Shown: one piece after another, positions 45,525 to 57,600 of the stretch
Layout: each line of letters opens with the position of its first letter
Position numbering within the stretch: position 1 is the stretch's first letter
Assembly: GCA_913020115.1 (NCBI GenBank)
Contig: CAJWBQ010000015.1
Location: 1-64,000 of the forward strand
Reading direction: 5' to 3'
Source of the DNA: an uncultured Cellvibrionales bacterium
Lineage (GTDB): Bacteria; Pseudomonadota; Gammaproteobacteria; Pseudomonadales; Cellvibrionaceae
Length of the DNA stretch: 64,000 bases
Position numbers and translations under genes: made by a program
The notes under the pieces: model-generated
The model's database searches: none
Told to the model about the DNA's origin: nothing
The model's input: only the letters and a program-made list of their open reading frames with translations

Positions 45525-46267
45525 GGATTTCTCCCACTTTTCACCCAAAACACGGTGGCCCCAGCGACTGCGACTGGCATGGCAAATATGTTGACCACTG
45601 GAACCATCGTCGCAATCATCACCGTGCCGCCAAAGCTGAAACTATTCAAACCCTGTTCGCCGAGATAGTCACGAAGGTGTTTAAACTTCATTTGATGATT
45701 GTCGGCGGGGTAGTCTATGTATTGAATGGCCATAGTCCAGGCCGCCCAGATCAATCCCACAAACCCTGCCAATAAGTTTAAGCCTGGGATGAACCCCAGA
45801 ACAAATACGCCCACCAGTACTAGAAGCCCTCGACTAAAGTAGTACCAGAGTTTTAAGAGCTCTCGCCCCAAGGTGCGAGGAATCATTTCGGCTAATGTTT
45901 CCGGCGGTGGCGCTTGCTGTGTGAGATGTATTTCAATTTTCTCAGCAAGAATGCCGTTGAAAGGCGCCGCAATCAGGTTGGTTATTATGCCAAAGCTATA
46001 GCCGTAGATTAATAGCACCGAAAAAATCATCATTGGCCACAATATCCAGGCCAAATAATCATAGATGAAGTCCAGCCAACTTGGGATCCAGCCGAGCACC
46101 CAGTCGATAGCGGTACCAAATTGCTGAACAAGTATGCTTGTGGCGATAATGAATAAAACTAAATTGATGAGCAGCGGAATAACAATGAAAATACGCAGCT
46201 TAGGTAGAAGCAGTAGTTGCGCCCCTTCCGTGAGGCAGGCAATGCCAGAGAAGGGGGTCTTGTGCAT
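45521..46267 (-). CDS. cysZ: CysZ-like sulfate transporter / EI24 family membrane protein
   Basis: Inner-membrane protein associated with sulfate uptake. Seen: 248 aa; FSGIACLTEGAQLLLLPKLRIFIVIPLLINLVLF at the N-terminus; two pairs of hydrophobic segments; ITNLIAAPFNGILAEKIE; FGGTVMIATMVPVVNIFAMPVAVAGATVFWV near the C-terminus. Overlaps the PA4642-type gene by one base. No other sulfur genes adjoin, so the sulfate role rests on family resemblance. Confidence 0.85.
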   Translation of the reverse strand: MHKTPFSGIACLTEGAQLLLLPKLRIFIVIPLLINLVLFIIATSILVQQFGTAIDWVLGWIPSWLDFIYDYLAWILWPMMIFSVLLIYGYSFGIITNLIAAPFNGILAEKIEIHLTQQAPPPETLAEMIPRTLGRELLKLWYYFSRGLLVLVGVFVLGFIPGLNLLAGFVGLIWAAWTMAIQYIDYPADNHQMKFKHLRDYLGEQGLNSFSFGGTVMIATMVPVVNIFAMPVAVAGATVFWVKSGRNP

Positions 46268-46563
46268 TATTGTGCGCCGGCCTGCTTCAGCTGCGCAACG
46301 TAGCCTTCACCGAAATTATGCTCGGAAATAATGGCTAGCAAAGTCTTGCCGTCTGGATTAGTGCTGTTGATGTCACGCCCCGCTTCATTAAAAAATTGCA
46401 GGAAGGTGCCAAAGTTGGCGGCTTTCATACCTCGGTACGCTTTCTCCAATAAGTGAAAATCCTCATTGATTCCTTCCGGCGCTTCATATTCGAAAAAGCT
46501 GCGAATGCGTTCATCGTCGAATACTTCACCCAATACTTTTTCTTTGTCTTTACGTAGTGACAT
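46267..46563 (-). CDS. PA4642-family small protein
   Basis: Function unknown. 98 aa, acidic and helical, no membrane segment. It matches my recollection of a pseudomonad family named PA4642, with the pattern LRKDKEKVLGEVFDDERIRSFF and a C-terminal AIISEHNFGEGYVAQL. Located 8 bp after gatB and sharing one base with cysZ on the same strand, so possibly part of the gatCAB transcript. Confidence 0.75.
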   Translation of the reverse strand: MSLRKDKEKVLGEVFDDERIRSFFEYEAPEGINEDFHLLEKAYRGMKAANFGTFLQFFNEAGRDINSTNPDGKTLLAIISEHNFGEGYVAQLKQAGAQ

Positions 46564-46571
46564 GTTTCACC

Positions 46572-48023
46572 TCAGAGTAATTTGTTAAGTTTTTCAATTA
46601 GAATGTCGTTGACCGCTTTGGGGTTGGCCTGACCTTTAGATGCTTTCATTATTTGTCCAACAAAGAAGCCCATCATTTTAGGGCGTTTGTCGGCGTCTGC
46701 ACTGCGGTAGTTTTCAACTTGCTTGGCGCTATTGGCAATTACAGTGTCTACCATGGCGGCAAGCTCTCCGGTGTCAGAAACTTGCTTGAGACCTTCGGCT
46801 TCAATCACTTCGTCGGCGCTTTGATTGCTTGCCCACATTATCTCAAAAACTTGTTTGGCAATTTTACCAGAAATGCTGCCATCTTTTATTCGAAGGATAA
46901 GGCCGGCTAAGCGCGTGGCATTCAAGGGGCTGTTGGCAAGTTTCAATTCAGCACTGTTCAAACTTGCAGAAAGCTCGCCCATTATCCAGTTGGCGGCAAG
47001 CTTGGCGTCACCGCAATCTTGTGTGACCGCTTCAAAGTAGGCAGAGAGTTCACGGTCCCCACTTAGAGTTTCTGCGTCATAAGAGGACAGGGCATATTGC
47101 TCAATGTAGCGATCGCGACGCGCTTCCGGTAATTCGGGAAGGGTCGCTCGAACGGCCTCAATATAATCTTCGTCAAAGACGACGGGCAGCAGGTCTGGGC
47201 AGGGGAAGTATCGATAGTCGTTCGCTTCTTCCTTGCTGCGCATTGAGCGTGACGCGTGTTTTTCTGCATCGTATAAGCGAGTTTCTTGGCGCACTGTGCC
47301 GCCGTCTTCAATCAAATCAATTTGTCGTTCCACTTCTAGGGCAATAGCGCGCTCCATGAAGCGGAAAGAGTTCAGGTTTTTGGTTTCCGTACGGGTTCCC
47401 AGCTCGGTTTGGCCTTTTGGTCGCACAGAAATATTCACGTCAAAGCGCATAGAGCCCTGAGACATTTCTCCATCGCATATACCTAAAGACGACACCAGCG
47501 CGTGAAGCTTTTTCGCAAAGGCGACGGCTTCTTCCGAATTGCTCATGTCTGGTTCAGACACAATTTCGATAAGCGGAGTGCCTGCGCGGTTTAAATCGAT
47601 ACCCGACATCCCCTGAAAATCTTCGTGCAGCGATTTTCCCGCATCTTCTTCCAGGTGTGCGTGGTGAATACGTATGGTTTTGGTTTTGCCAGAAGACAGC
47701 TGAATTTCCATATTGCCCGCCCCAACAATGGGTCTGTCGAGCTGTGTGGTTTGGTAGCCTTTGGGTAAGTCTGGATAGAAATAATTCTTCCGGTCAAACA
47801 CAGAGCGCTGGGCAATCTCAGCGTCGATTGCCAGGCCAAACATAATGGCATAGCGAAACGCTTCTTCATTGGGTACGGGCAGTGTACCGGGCATCGCGAG
47901 GTCAATCGCGCAGGCCTGTGTGTTGGGTTCAGCACCAAATGCGGTGCTGGCCCCGGAGAATATTTTGGTTTTGGTGGCCAGCTGCACGTGTACTTCCAGG
48001 CCAATAACTGTTTCCCATTGCAT
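46572..48023 (-). CDS. gatB: aspartyl/glutamyl-tRNA amidotransferase subunit B
   Basis: Kinase/tRNA-binding subunit of GatCAB, which amidates mischarged Glu-tRNAGln or Asp-tRNAAsn. Seen: 483 aa; [63 protein letters not shown]-terminal YqeY-like tail ending [20 protein letters not shown] 14 bp after the gatA stop. Confidence 0.97.
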   Translation of the reverse strand: MQWETVIGLEVHVQLATKTKIFSGASTAFGAEPNTQACAIDLAMPGTLPVPNEEAFRYAIMFGLAIDAEIAQRSVFDRKNYFYPDLPKGYQTTQLDRPIVGAGNMEIQLSSGKTKTIRIHHAHLEEDAGKSLHEDFQGMSGIDLNRAGTPLIEIVSEPDMSNSEEAVAFAKKLHALVSSLGICDGEMSQGSMRFDVNISVRPKGQTELGTRTETKNLNSFRFMERAIALEVERQIDLIEDGGTVRQETRLYDAEKHASRSMRSKEEANDYRYFPCPDLLPVVFDEDYIEAVRATLPELPEARRDRYIEQYALSSYDAETLSGDRELSAYFEAVTQDCGDAKLAANWIMGELSASLNSAELKLANSPLNATRLAGLILRIKDGSISGKIAKQVFEIMWASNQSADEVIEAEGLKQVSDTGELAAMVDTVIANSAKQVENYRSADADKRPKMMGFFVGQIMKASKGQANPKAVNDILIEKLNKLL

Positions 48024-48037
48024 GGTGAATAATCTCT

Positions 48038-49516
48038 CTAAACGTTTGCGCTGTCGGCAGGAGCCTGCAGGTGGTGGTCGGTATGCTGCTGAAATTGATG
48101 AGCGGCGTTCAAAAGGCGTTCTTCGGTAAATACATCACTGATGAGCTGCAGGCCCACCGGTTTGCCTGCGGTGTTGCCACAGGGTAGGGAAATGCCTGGC
48201 AAGCCCGCCAGATTCGCCGAAATGGTGTAGATGTCTTCGAGATACATGGCCGTGGGGTCTTGGCTTTTTTCGCCAAATTTAAACGCGGGCGACGGTGTGG
48301 TGGGGCCAAGAATAATATCTACGTTCTTAAAGGCTTCGTTGTAGTCTTGCTTGACGAGACGTCTAACCTGCTGGGCTTTGTTGTAGTAGGCATCGTAATA
48401 GCCTGCAGATAAAGCGTAAGCGCCGACTAAAATACGGCGTTTCACTTCATCGCCAAATCCTTCACCACGAGAGCGCATATACAAATCTTGAAGGTCGTGG
48501 GGGTTTTCACAGCGATAGCCGTAGCGCACGCCATCATAGCGCGACAAGTTAGCCGAAGCCTCAGCAGGTGCAATCACGTAGTAGGCGGGAACTGATAGCT
48601 GTGTATGAGGCAAGCTGATTTCTGAGATTACCGCGCCCATTTTTTCATATTGTTTGATGGCGCCTTCAACGGCCGCGCCAATTGCAGGGTCGAGGCCTTC
48701 ACCAAAGTATTCTTTAGGGATGCCAATCTTTAGCCCTTCAATGCTGTTGTTGAGTGACTTGGTGTAATCAGGCACCTCGAGGTCAATACACGTAGAGTCC
48801 CGTTGATCAAACCCAGCCATAACATTGAGCATCAGTGCCGCGTCTTCGGCAGTGCGAGTAATTGGGCCACCTTGATCAAGGCTTGAGGCATAGGCAATCA
48901 TTCCCCAGCGCGACACACGGCCGTAGGTGGGTTTCAGGCCCGTGACGCCACAGAGAGCTGCGGGTTGGCGAATGGAGCCGCCGGTATCTGTTGCAGTGGC
49001 GGCAGGTGCTAAACGCGCGGCAACTGATGCGGCCGAACCGCCAGACGAACCGCCTGGAACTGAGTCTGTGGCCCAAGGGTTTTTAACCGGCCCATAAAAA
49101 GAGTTTTCATTGGACGAGCCCATGGCAAATTCGTCCATATTGGTTTTACCCAACATGACAGCACCGCTCTTCTCAAAGTTGTCGACTACAGCGGCGTTGT
49201 ACGGGGGCACAAAATTATCCAGCATTTTTGAGGCACAGCTGGTTTTTACACCCTGAGTGCAAAATATATCCTTATGGGCGACGGGAATGCCGCAGAGCAG
49301 CGGCGCGTTGCCACTGGCTAGGCGTTCATCGGCCGCTTGTGCCTGCTTGATTGCCTGGTCGCTCGTTACAGTGATAAAGCTGTTGTACTGTGGGTCCAGC
49401 TGTTCAATTCGCTCAAGAAAATGTTTTGTGAGCTCAGAGCTGGAAAAATGTTTGTCTCGCAAACCTTGAGAGAGGTCTGTAAGAGTCATGTCGTGCAAGG
49501 CGACCTTGTCGTTCAT
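48038..49516 (-). CDS. gatA: aspartyl/glutamyl-tRNA amidotransferase subunit A
   Basis: Amidase subunit that hydrolyses glutamine and channels ammonia to GatB. Seen: 492 aa; catalytic Lys in [12 protein letters not shown]; Ser-cis-Ser-Lys amidase core [18 protein letters not shown] and [30 protein letters not shown]. Middle gene of gatC-gatA-gatB; 77 bp separate it from gatC. Confidence 0.97.
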   Translation of the reverse strand: MNDKVALHDMTLTDLSQGLRDKHFSSSELTKHFLERIEQLDPQYNSFITVTSDQAIKQAQAADERLASGNAPLLCGIPVAHKDIFCTQGVKTSCASKMLDNFVPPYNAAVVDNFEKSGAVMLGKTNMDEFAMGSSNENSFYGPVKNPWATDSVPGGSSGGSAASVAARLAPAATATDTGGSIRQPAALCGVTGLKPTYGRVSRWGMIAYASSLDQGGPITRTAEDAALMLNVMAGFDQRDSTCIDLEVPDYTKSLNNSIEGLKIGIPKEYFGEGLDPAIGAAVEGAIKQYEKMGAVISEISLPHTQLSVPAYYVIAPAEASANLSRYDGVRYGYRCENPHDLQDLYMRSRGEGFGDEVKRRILVGAYALSAGYYDAYYNKAQQVRRLVKQDYNEAFKNVDIILGPTTPSPAFKFGEKSQDPTAMYLEDIYTISANLAGLPGISLPCGNTAGKPVGLQLISDVFTEERLLNAAHQFQQHTDHHLQAPADSANV

Positions 49517-49593
49517 GGTGGCTGTTGTCCTGAATAAAATAATTGAGTGCTGTATAGGCCCGTACGCTACGCTGCGAGCTGTATAGAAAGTGT

Positions 49594-49881
49594 TTAATCG
49601 ATCACTTGAGGGACCAAAAAGAGGCCGTCTTCCACCTCGGGCGCACAGGCTTGTAAGTCCTCACGCTGATTGTTTTCAGTGACTTGGTCGGCACGCAGGC
49701 GCTGCACTGCGTCTAGCGGGTGTGCCATGGGGGCCACATTGTCGGTGTTGGCGGCTTGTAGTTGATCGACTAAGCCCAATATTTCCGAAATGCTGGTGGT
49801 GACATCGTCGATGTTGGCTTCTGAAATTTGAATGCGCGCCAGCTCGGCTAGCTTTTCAATAGTACCGCGGTCCACTGCCAT
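49594..49881 (-). CDS. gatC: aspartyl/glutamyl-tRNA amidotransferase subunit C
   Basis: Small subunit stabilising GatA. Seen: 95 aa from [17 protein letters not shown], the usual GatC N-terminus (the frame opens five codons earlier); [36 protein letters not shown]-terminal GLFLVPQVI. First gene of the gatCAB operon and divergent from mreB across 150 bp. Confidence 0.95.
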   Translation of the reverse strand: MAVDRGTIEKLAELARIQISEANIDDVTTSISEILGLVDQLQAANTDNVAPMAHPLDAVQRLRADQVTENNQREDLQACAPEVEDGLFLVPQVID

Positions 49882-50007
49882 GGGGTAATTCTCCAAAAAA
49901 TCTGTCTTTTAATGCCGTATTTGGCTCAATGGCGCACAACTTACCATATTTGCGCCTTGCCCTAAATCCCTGCCGTTGATAGAGTGCCCCAACTGAAAGA
50001 TATTTAG

Positions 50008-51066
<1,059 letters not shown>

Positions 51067-51100
51067 TTTGTTTTATTTTTGAAACACAACTGTTCTGGAC

Positions 51101-51106
51101 AGGAGG
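51101..51106 (+). promoter_or_regulatory. strong Shine-Dalgarno site directing an ATA start for mreC
   Basis: Perfect AGGAGG, followed by 7 nt and then ATA-AAA-CCG-CTG-TTT in frame with MreC. An in-frame TGA at 51108-51110 excludes any earlier start, and the first standard start codon is a GTG 50 nt downstream of the site. Sequence evidence is direct; use of ATA is inferred. Confidence 0.7.
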
Positions 51107-51113
51107 TTGAGAC

Positions 51114-51947
51114 ATAAAACCGCTGTTTAGCAAAAGCCCATCGAGAACGTCGCGAGTGCTAGGTCTAGCGCTCGCAGCGTTGTTGCTCGTGCTCGTTAAT
51201 ATTTATACCGATATACTCAGTCCTGTACGCAACCACCTAAATGTCATTGCGACACCATTCTATTGGGTGACCGATCTTCCAAAGCGCTTTATGAATTGGA
51301 GCGATGATATGGCTACCAGTGGAGAAGATCTGTTGGTAGAAAACGCCGCACTCAAGCAGGAGTTGCTCATACACAAACGCAAATTACAGACTATGGCGGC
51401 GCTGGCCGCCGAAAATATGCGCTTGCGGCAATTGTTGAACAGTGCCGAAATGATTCAAGATCGAGTGCTGGTTGCTGAGCTTATCGGCGTTTCGCCAGAC
51501 CCACAGCGTCACACCGTTGTGGTGAATAAGGGCAGTAACGACGACGTCTATGTGGGGCAGCCGCTGCTCGACGCCTTTGGCCTCATGGGCCAAGTTGTTG
51601 AAGTGAGCTTAGATCACAGCGTAGTTCTACTCGCCACTGACTCTACCCATGCACTGCCGGTACAAATTAATCGCAACGGAGTCAGAGCGGTGGCTGAAGG
51701 GGTTGGTGACCTTTACGCCATGAGATTGCGGCATGTTTCCAATACTGTGGACATTCGTCAGGGTGATTTACTAGTAAGTTCCGGTCTGGGGCAACGCTTC
51801 CCTTCAGGTTACCCGGTGGCCGAAGTGGCTTCTATTGTGCGTGACCCTGGTCAGCCTTTTGCCACCGTAATAGTTCGACCCATGGCGCAGATGAATCGCA
51901 GCCGTCACGTGCTACTGGTGTTCAGTAATTTTAACGGTGAACATTAA
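51114..51947 (+). CDS. mreC: rod shape-determining protein MreC
   Basis: Periplasmic bitopic protein linking MreB to the wall machinery. Seen: short cytoplasmic basic segment (IKPLFSKSPSRTSR) before the transmembrane helix VLGLALAALLLVLVNIY; coiled-coil region at about residues 75-110; beta-rich MreC core with GLMGQVVEVSLDHSVVLLATD and SSGLGQRFPSGYPVAEVASI. I chose ATA at 51114 because AGGAGG precedes it by 7 nt and because the basic N-terminus is conserved in the family; the GTG at 51156 would leave no residue before the helix. One-base overlap with mreD. Confidence 0.9.
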   Translation: MKPLFSKSPSRTSRVLGLALAALLLVLVNIYTDILSPVRNHLNVIATPFYWVTDLPKRFMNWSDDMATSGEDLLVENAALKQELLIHKRKLQTMAALAAENMRLRQLLNSAEMIQDRVLVAELIGVSPDPQRHTVVVNKGSNDDVYVGQPLLDAFGLMGQVVEVSLDHSVVLLATDSTHALPVQINRNGVRAVAEGVGDLYAMRLRHVSNTVDIRQGDLLVSSGLGQRFPSGYPVAEVASIVRDPGQPFATVIVRPMAQMNRSRHVLLVFSNFNGEH

Positions 51948-52435
51948 TGGTTGAAACCGTGCGCAACACCTGGTCTATGATCGCGGTGTCTTTTGTTTTT
52001 GCGCTGATGTTGGCGGTGTTCCCTGTAGGTATTGAAGTTCAATGGGTGAGGCCTGAATTTGTTGCCCTGTTGGGCATCTATTGGGCTATGTACTTGCCAC
52101 ATCGTATTGGCCCCGGCGTGCTCTGGGTGCTGGGTATTCTGCAAGATGTGGTTGAGGGTACCCCTCTTGGTTTACACGCACTAGGTTTGGTTGTAATCGC
52201 CTATATTTGTTTGCTGTCATATCAGCGATTGCGAAACTTCGAAACTTGGCAGCAGGCCTTTTGGGTATTTGTGTTAGTGGGTATACATCAATTGTTTGGC
52301 AATTGGGTTCATAGCCTTTCTGGCAACGACGCACCCGTGTTCCTATTCTTGTTGCCAGCGTTTAGCAGCGCCTTGTGTTGGCCGGTGTTGGTTTTCTTAT
52401 TAGACAGACTGCGAATACGCTACCGAATAAACTAG
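51947..52435 (+). CDS. mreD: rod shape-determining protein MreD
   Basis: Inner-membrane partner of MreC, 162 aa with about five hydrophobic helices. Seen: FALMLAVFPVGIEVQWVRPEFVALLGIYW, GPGVLWVLGILQDVVEGTPLGLHALGL and a C-terminal PVLVFLLDRLRIRY, all in the family pattern. Start overlaps the mreC stop (TAATG). Confidence 0.94.
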   Translation: MVETVRNTWSMIAVSFVFALMLAVFPVGIEVQWVRPEFVALLGIYWAMYLPHRIGPGVLWVLGILQDVVEGTPLGLHALGLVVIAYICLLSYQRLRNFETWQQAFWVFVLVGIHQLFGNWVHSLSGNDAPVFLFLLPAFSSALCWPVLVFLLDRLRIRYRIN

Positions 52436-52525
52436 CTTTACCGTTATAATCCTTCGCTATTCACTATGACTTAATGGCGTCTGACTCAAAAGGTCAATAT
52501 AAGCCGCAGGAACACTCAACTCGCA

Positions 52526-53122
52526 ATGCCCCAACTCTATTTGGCCTCAAAATCCCCCCGCCGACGAGAAATTCTCGAGCAGATTGGCGTAGCCCATCAC
52601 TTAATTGATATTGACGTACCAGAGTTTCCTGCCAAGGATGAAAACCCAGAGACATATGTCCAACGCTTGGCTCAAGATAAAGCCCAGGCGGGCGTGCGGG
52701 CACTGCAGAGGCAGGGTTTGTCGCCGGCACCTGTATTGGGCGCCGACACAATATGTGTATTAGATCAACGGATTTTGGAAAAGCCTAGAGACGAAGCTCA
52801 CGCCGTTGACATGTTATTGAGTATGGCAGGGCGAGAACACCGAGTATTAACCGCCATTTGTTTAAATGATGGTCAGCGTGAGCAAGCGGTATGTTCACTT
52901 ACTCGAGTGCAATTTAGTCACTTCACGGAAGCTCAGGCACGCACTTATTGGCAAACAGGGGAACCTGTAGACAAAGCCGGTGCCTATGGTATTCAGGGTT
53001 GCGGCGCAGCGTTGGTAGAGCATATCAGCGGTAGCTACAGTGGCGTGGTGGGATTGCCCATTGAAGCATTGGTTCCGCTACTCAAACTTATGAACGTAGC
53101 AATCTGGCAAAAGAGAATTTAA
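52526..53122 (+). CDS. maf: Maf-family nucleotide pyrophosphatase (YhdE type)
   Basis: Hydrolyses dTTP/UTP and modified nucleotides to monophosphates. Seen: 198 aa; LASKSPRRREILEQIG; VLGADTICVLDQRILEKP; GREHRVLTAICL; DKAGAYGIQGCGAALVEHISGSYSGVVGLP. Lies between mreD and rng, the usual gammaproteobacterial order, 5 bp before rng. Confidence 0.95.
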   Translation: MPQLYLASKSPRRREILEQIGVAHHLIDIDVPEFPAKDENPETYVQRLAQDKAQAGVRALQRQGLSPAPVLGADTICVLDQRILEKPRDEAHAVDMLLSMAGREHRVLTAICLNDGQREQAVCSLTRVQFSHFTEAQARTYWQTGEPVDKAGAYGIQGCGAALVEHISGSYSGVVGLPIEALVPLLKLMNVAIWQKRI

Positions 53123-53127
53123 AAACC

Positions 53128-54603
53128 ATGAGCGAAGACATTCTTGTGAACGTATCGCCCACTGAAACCCGAGTAGCCTTGGTTGAAAACGGTATGCTGC
53201 AAGAGGTGTACATAGAGCGTACACAGAGCAAAGGTTTTGTCGGCAATATCTTTAAAGGCAAGGTTGTACGAGTGCTGCCTGGAATGCAGGCGGCTTTTGT
53301 CGATATTGGTTTAGATCGGGCGGGGTTTATCCACGCAGCTGATATTGCCCAACTGGATTCCGAGGGCATGGAAGAACGAAATCGTGAGGTTGCCGACATT
53401 CGTCTGCTGGTCAGAGAGGGGCAAAGTCTTATGGTGCAGGTGGCTAAAGACCCTATCAGCACCAAAGGCGCGCGTTTAACCACTCATCTTTCCGTGTCTT
53501 CACGTTACTTGGTTTATATGCCGAACACCCGTCACATTGGCATTTCCACACGAATTGATGATGAGAGCGAACGCGAGCGATTGAAAGCTTTGGTTGAAGA
53601 GTGCTCCGAAGAATGTGGGGGCGGTTCTCAAAATGGTGGGTTCATTGTACGCACGGTGGCCGAAGGGGCTAGTGAAGAAGAGTTGCGAGCTGACATCCCC
53701 TTTTTATATAAGTTGTGGGCAGGCTTAGAGCAGGGCATGACTTCCGCGCCAATTCCCTCTGTCATCTATGAAGACTTACCGCTGTATTTGCGCACCTTGC
53801 GCGATCTCGCTCGGCCGGAAAAAATCCGCGTAGACTCACGAGAAGCTCTGGGGAAAATGCGTGAGTTTGCAGAGCACTACTCGCCAGAAACTTATGGTTT
53901 GATAGAGCATTACCCTGGTGAGCGCCCTCTGTTTGATCTTCACAGTGTGGAAGACGAAATTCAAAAAGCCTTGGAAAAAAAGGTACAGCTGAAGAGCGGT
54001 GGTTACCTCATCATTGAGCAAACCGAAGCCATGGTAACGGTGGATGTGAACACCGGCGCCTTCGTGGGGCATCGCAACTTAGAAGAGACCATATTCAAAA
54101 CAAACCTCGAAGCGGCCACGGCCATAGCGCGTCAACTGCGTCTACGGAATTTGGGGGGGATTATCATTTTAGACTTTATCGATATGCAAGACCCCGAACA
54201 CCGAAGACAGGTGTTGCGCACCCTCGAAAAAATGACCGATCGTGATCGAGCTAAAATTAATATCACGGGTGTATCTGAGCTGGGATTGGTTGAAATGACA
54301 CGCAAACGCACACGCGAATCTCTTGAGCAGGTTTTGTGTGACCCTTGCAGTGTCTGTGACGGTCGCGGCACGGTTCGCTCGGCCGAAACCATTTGTTATG
54401 AAGTGTTCCGCGAAATTCTGCGCGAGGCGCGGGCCTATGATAATAAAAACTTTCTAGTGCTGGCCTCGCAGGTAGTCATTGACCGTCTCCTAGACGAAGA
54501 GTCCGCGAACGTTACGGATCTCGAAACATTTGTGGGCTGTACGATTCAGTTTCAGGTCGAAACCATATATAGCCAGGAGCAATATGACATTATTCTTGTC
54601 TGA
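53128..54603 (+). CDS. rng: ribonuclease G
   Basis: Endoribonuclease for 16S rRNA 5' maturation and mRNA turnover. Seen: 491 aa; N-terminal S1 domain (about 35-120: GNIFKGKVVRVLPGMQAAFVDIGLDRAGFIH); RNase H-like and DNase-like catalytic core with VTVDVNTGAFVGHRNLEETIFKTN and GGIIILDFIDM; zinc-link CDPCSVCDGRG. Length fits RNase G rather than RNase E, as the long disordered tail is absent. Confidence 0.96.
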   Translation: MSEDILVNVSPTETRVALVENGMLQEVYIERTQSKGFVGNIFKGKVVRVLPGMQAAFVDIGLDRAGFIHAADIAQLDSEGMEERNREVADIRLLVREGQSLMVQVAKDPISTKGARLTTHLSVSSRYLVYMPNTRHIGISTRIDDESERERLKALVEECSEECGGGSQNGGFIVRTVAEGASEEELRADIPFLYKLWAGLEQGMTSAPIPSVIYEDLPLYLRTLRDLARPEKIRVDSREALGKMREFAEHYSPETYGLIEHYPGERPLFDLHSVEDEIQKALEKKVQLKSGGYLIIEQTEAMVTVDVNTGAFVGHRNLEETIFKTNLEAATAIARQLRLRNLGGIIILDFIDMQDPEHRRQVLRTLEKMTDRDRAKINITGVSELGLVEMTRKRTRESLEQVLCDPCSVCDGRGTVRSAETICYEVFREILREARAYDNKNFLVLASQVVIDRLLDEESANVTDLETFVGCTIQFQVETIYSQEQYDIILV

Positions 54604-54637
54604 GGGTAGGCAGGATTAGTCATCGGTAACAAAATTT

Positions 54638-57600
54638 ATGTCCGACATTGTTCGAAGTGTAGTTAGAAAGTTCTGGGGGGGCGCAGCCATTTTGCTGATT
54701 GCGCTGGCGGCTTTAGTGCAACTGGGTAGAATGTCGACTGCCTATCTCGAAAACTACAATACAGAATTAGCAGCTTATTTCTCATCGCTCACTGGTATGG
54801 CAGTAGAGCTCGGCTCTGTAGAGGGTGAATGGAGTGGCTTGCTGCCAAGCTTCGAGATTCGGGATTTACGCTTACTTGATCACAGTGGCTCAGCCGCACT
54901 GACAATTTCCCAAGCGAAATTACGGCTAAATATTTTTGACAGTCTGCGTTCGTTTCGCCCAATTATAGACGAGCTGACTTTGAGCGAGCTTAGTTTAGCC
55001 TTCGAACAAAACGAAGAGGGTCGTTGGTGGCTAAGCGGCATGCCTGTATCTACCTCTAAGCTTGATTCAAATTTACCCATAGATGATATATTTGACATCT
55101 TCCTGTTGGGTCCCCGTATTCGTCTTGAAAAAGCGAATCTAGCCTTTGCTTTTTTCTCAGGTCATCAGTCTGCGATTCAAGTACCTATAATAGATTTGGA
55201 AAACACTGAGCAATTCCATCGTTTGAGTGCAGGTTTAACCGTTGCGGGCAGAGAGGATGCCGTTCAGTTAATTGTGGAGGGTCACGGCGACCCGCGAGAT
55301 CAAGAACACTTCAGTGCTCAGGCATGGTTGCGCCTTCATCAATTGCCAACGCAAAGGGCGCTGGACGCCATTGCCAGTTTTATTGGCAAAGAGGCGATTA
55401 GCACTCACATTGATTCAGCATCTGATGATCAATCTGAAGCAGCAAACACAGGTTTATTGAATTTTGAGCTGTGGGTATCTTCAGCAGGTGAAAGTGGTTA
55501 TTCATTTGACGGCCAAGTAGGTGCAGATTCACTGCCCTTGGATTTGGCGCGAGTGAGACCTGAGCTAGAGCGTCTTGCGCTTGATTTTAACGGCTTTTGG
55601 TACCCCGATAAGCGTTTTAGTCTTTCCTTATTGAATGTCTTCGTTAACGATGCTCAATCTATAGAGCCTTTCAATGTGCAGCTGTCACGCGGTAGAAAAT
55701 CTGACACGCTGAATATTGTAGCCGATCAATTGGGTTTGGGCTCCTGGTATAAATTCGCAGAAAGTCACGACTTACTCACGGGGCGTTTAGGTGAGGTGAT
55801 GAATATCTTGTCACCACAAGGAACATTGAAAAACCTTGTTGCCGTGTTGCCTCTGTCCGAGCCAAAGCAATGGAAACTCAGCGCTAATTTGGCTCAGGTG
55901 AGTGCGCAGGCTTGGAAAGGTGCGCCGGCGGTGACGCAGGTGGATGGCTATTTACAGGCCGATCAGCAGGGTGGGTTAGTAGACTTAAACAGCCTTCATG
56001 GATTTAGTATGCATTATCCTCTGGCCTACAAATTGCCCATGGTTTACTCGCGGGCTCAGGGCCAGGTGCGGTGGTCATTGCAGCCCGAAAACAATGCTAT
56101 CTATGTGAATAGTGGCCTGCTGAACTTCAGTGGCGAAGACGGAGAGGCCGCCGCATATTTTCATGTCTTCGCTCCCTGGATAAAAGGCAGTGCTGAAAGT
56201 GAAATGATTCTCCAAATCGGTTTAAAAAATAGCCGGGTGAAGTACCATGAAAAATACGTTCCATTTACCCTGCCAGACAGCTTAGAAAATTGGCTGACAC
56301 AAAGTATTGGCGGGGGAGAACTATCGGATGGCGGGTTTTTATTTCGAGGTTCCCTAACAAAAGGTGCCGCTGATAAGCGAAGTATTCAATTGTTTTTAAA
56401 TATGCAAAATGCTGACTTAAATTATCATCCGGACTGGCCTAGTCTGAGCCAGGTCGACGCGCTGCTCACTGTAGATGATTTTGATGTAATGGCCGATGTT
56501 GCGACGGGGAAAATCTACGATAGCATCATTAGTGACACTCAGGTTTTAGTGAGTCCGCATCCCTTGGGTGAAGGTTCTTTATTGAATCTACAAGGAATCC
56601 TAAGTGGCGACGCCAGTGATGGTTTGCGAGTATTGCGAGAAAGTCCTATTCGTAAAGCAATTGGTGGAAGTTTGGACACTTGGGTTTTGCAGGGAGAGAG
56701 TTTAACAACACTAGATTTAACGGTGCCCTTGAAAGTTGGGGAGCCTGGAATGCGTCAAAACGTTGAAATCGCATTGACCAATGCGACTTTGGATATGCGC
56801 AACTTAAGACTCAATGCCAGCGGCGTGAATGGCCTCATTCGATATAGCGACATGGATGGTTTACAGGCAGAGGGTTTGTCGGCCGAACTTTGGCAAAGGC
56901 CGATTGATATTGCGATCTCTAGTCCTGTTTTGCCCTCGGGCACTCGTAACACGCTTGTATCTGTTGAAGGTAATGTACTGCTTGAGACCGTGAGCGATTG
57001 GACTCGATTACCCGAATTAAAATTTCTTGAAGGTGATTCCGATTTTGTCGCTGAAGTGACGATTCCGGCTCGCGCTAGTGCCGATTATTTTGCCCTACTA
57101 AAAGTTCGTTCAAGCTTGGAAGGCGCCACGCTCAAATTGCCTGCCCCCTTTGGTAAAACCGCGGACGAAGCCGTGGCATTCAGTCTTGAAGCACCTATCA
57201 CCGCCGAAGGCACTGTGTATAACATTCATTACGGTGAGCTCGCTAACGGTTTGTTTGCCGAGCAAGGAGGGCAATTAATTCGAGCGGGCATTGCCTTAGG
57301 TGAGCAAGCCTCGCTGCCGGCACCCGGTATTTTTGCCATTAATGGCCACGCTGAGCGCTTCGAGTTTTCAGCTTGGAACGATGTCTTTAAACGATACCAA
57401 GTGCTGAGAGATGGAGCGCGTAGCAATAGCGAAGGGCCCGGAATTCAGCAGACAATAAACTTATCATTTACTGAGTTTGACTACGAAGGTTACGTGATTG
57501 ATGGCTTGGATCTGAACGGGCTTCGTGAAGAAGATAGCTGGCAGTTGAATGCCAGTAGCCAAATGACGGCGGGTAAAATTACAGTCTTCGACAATGCGGA

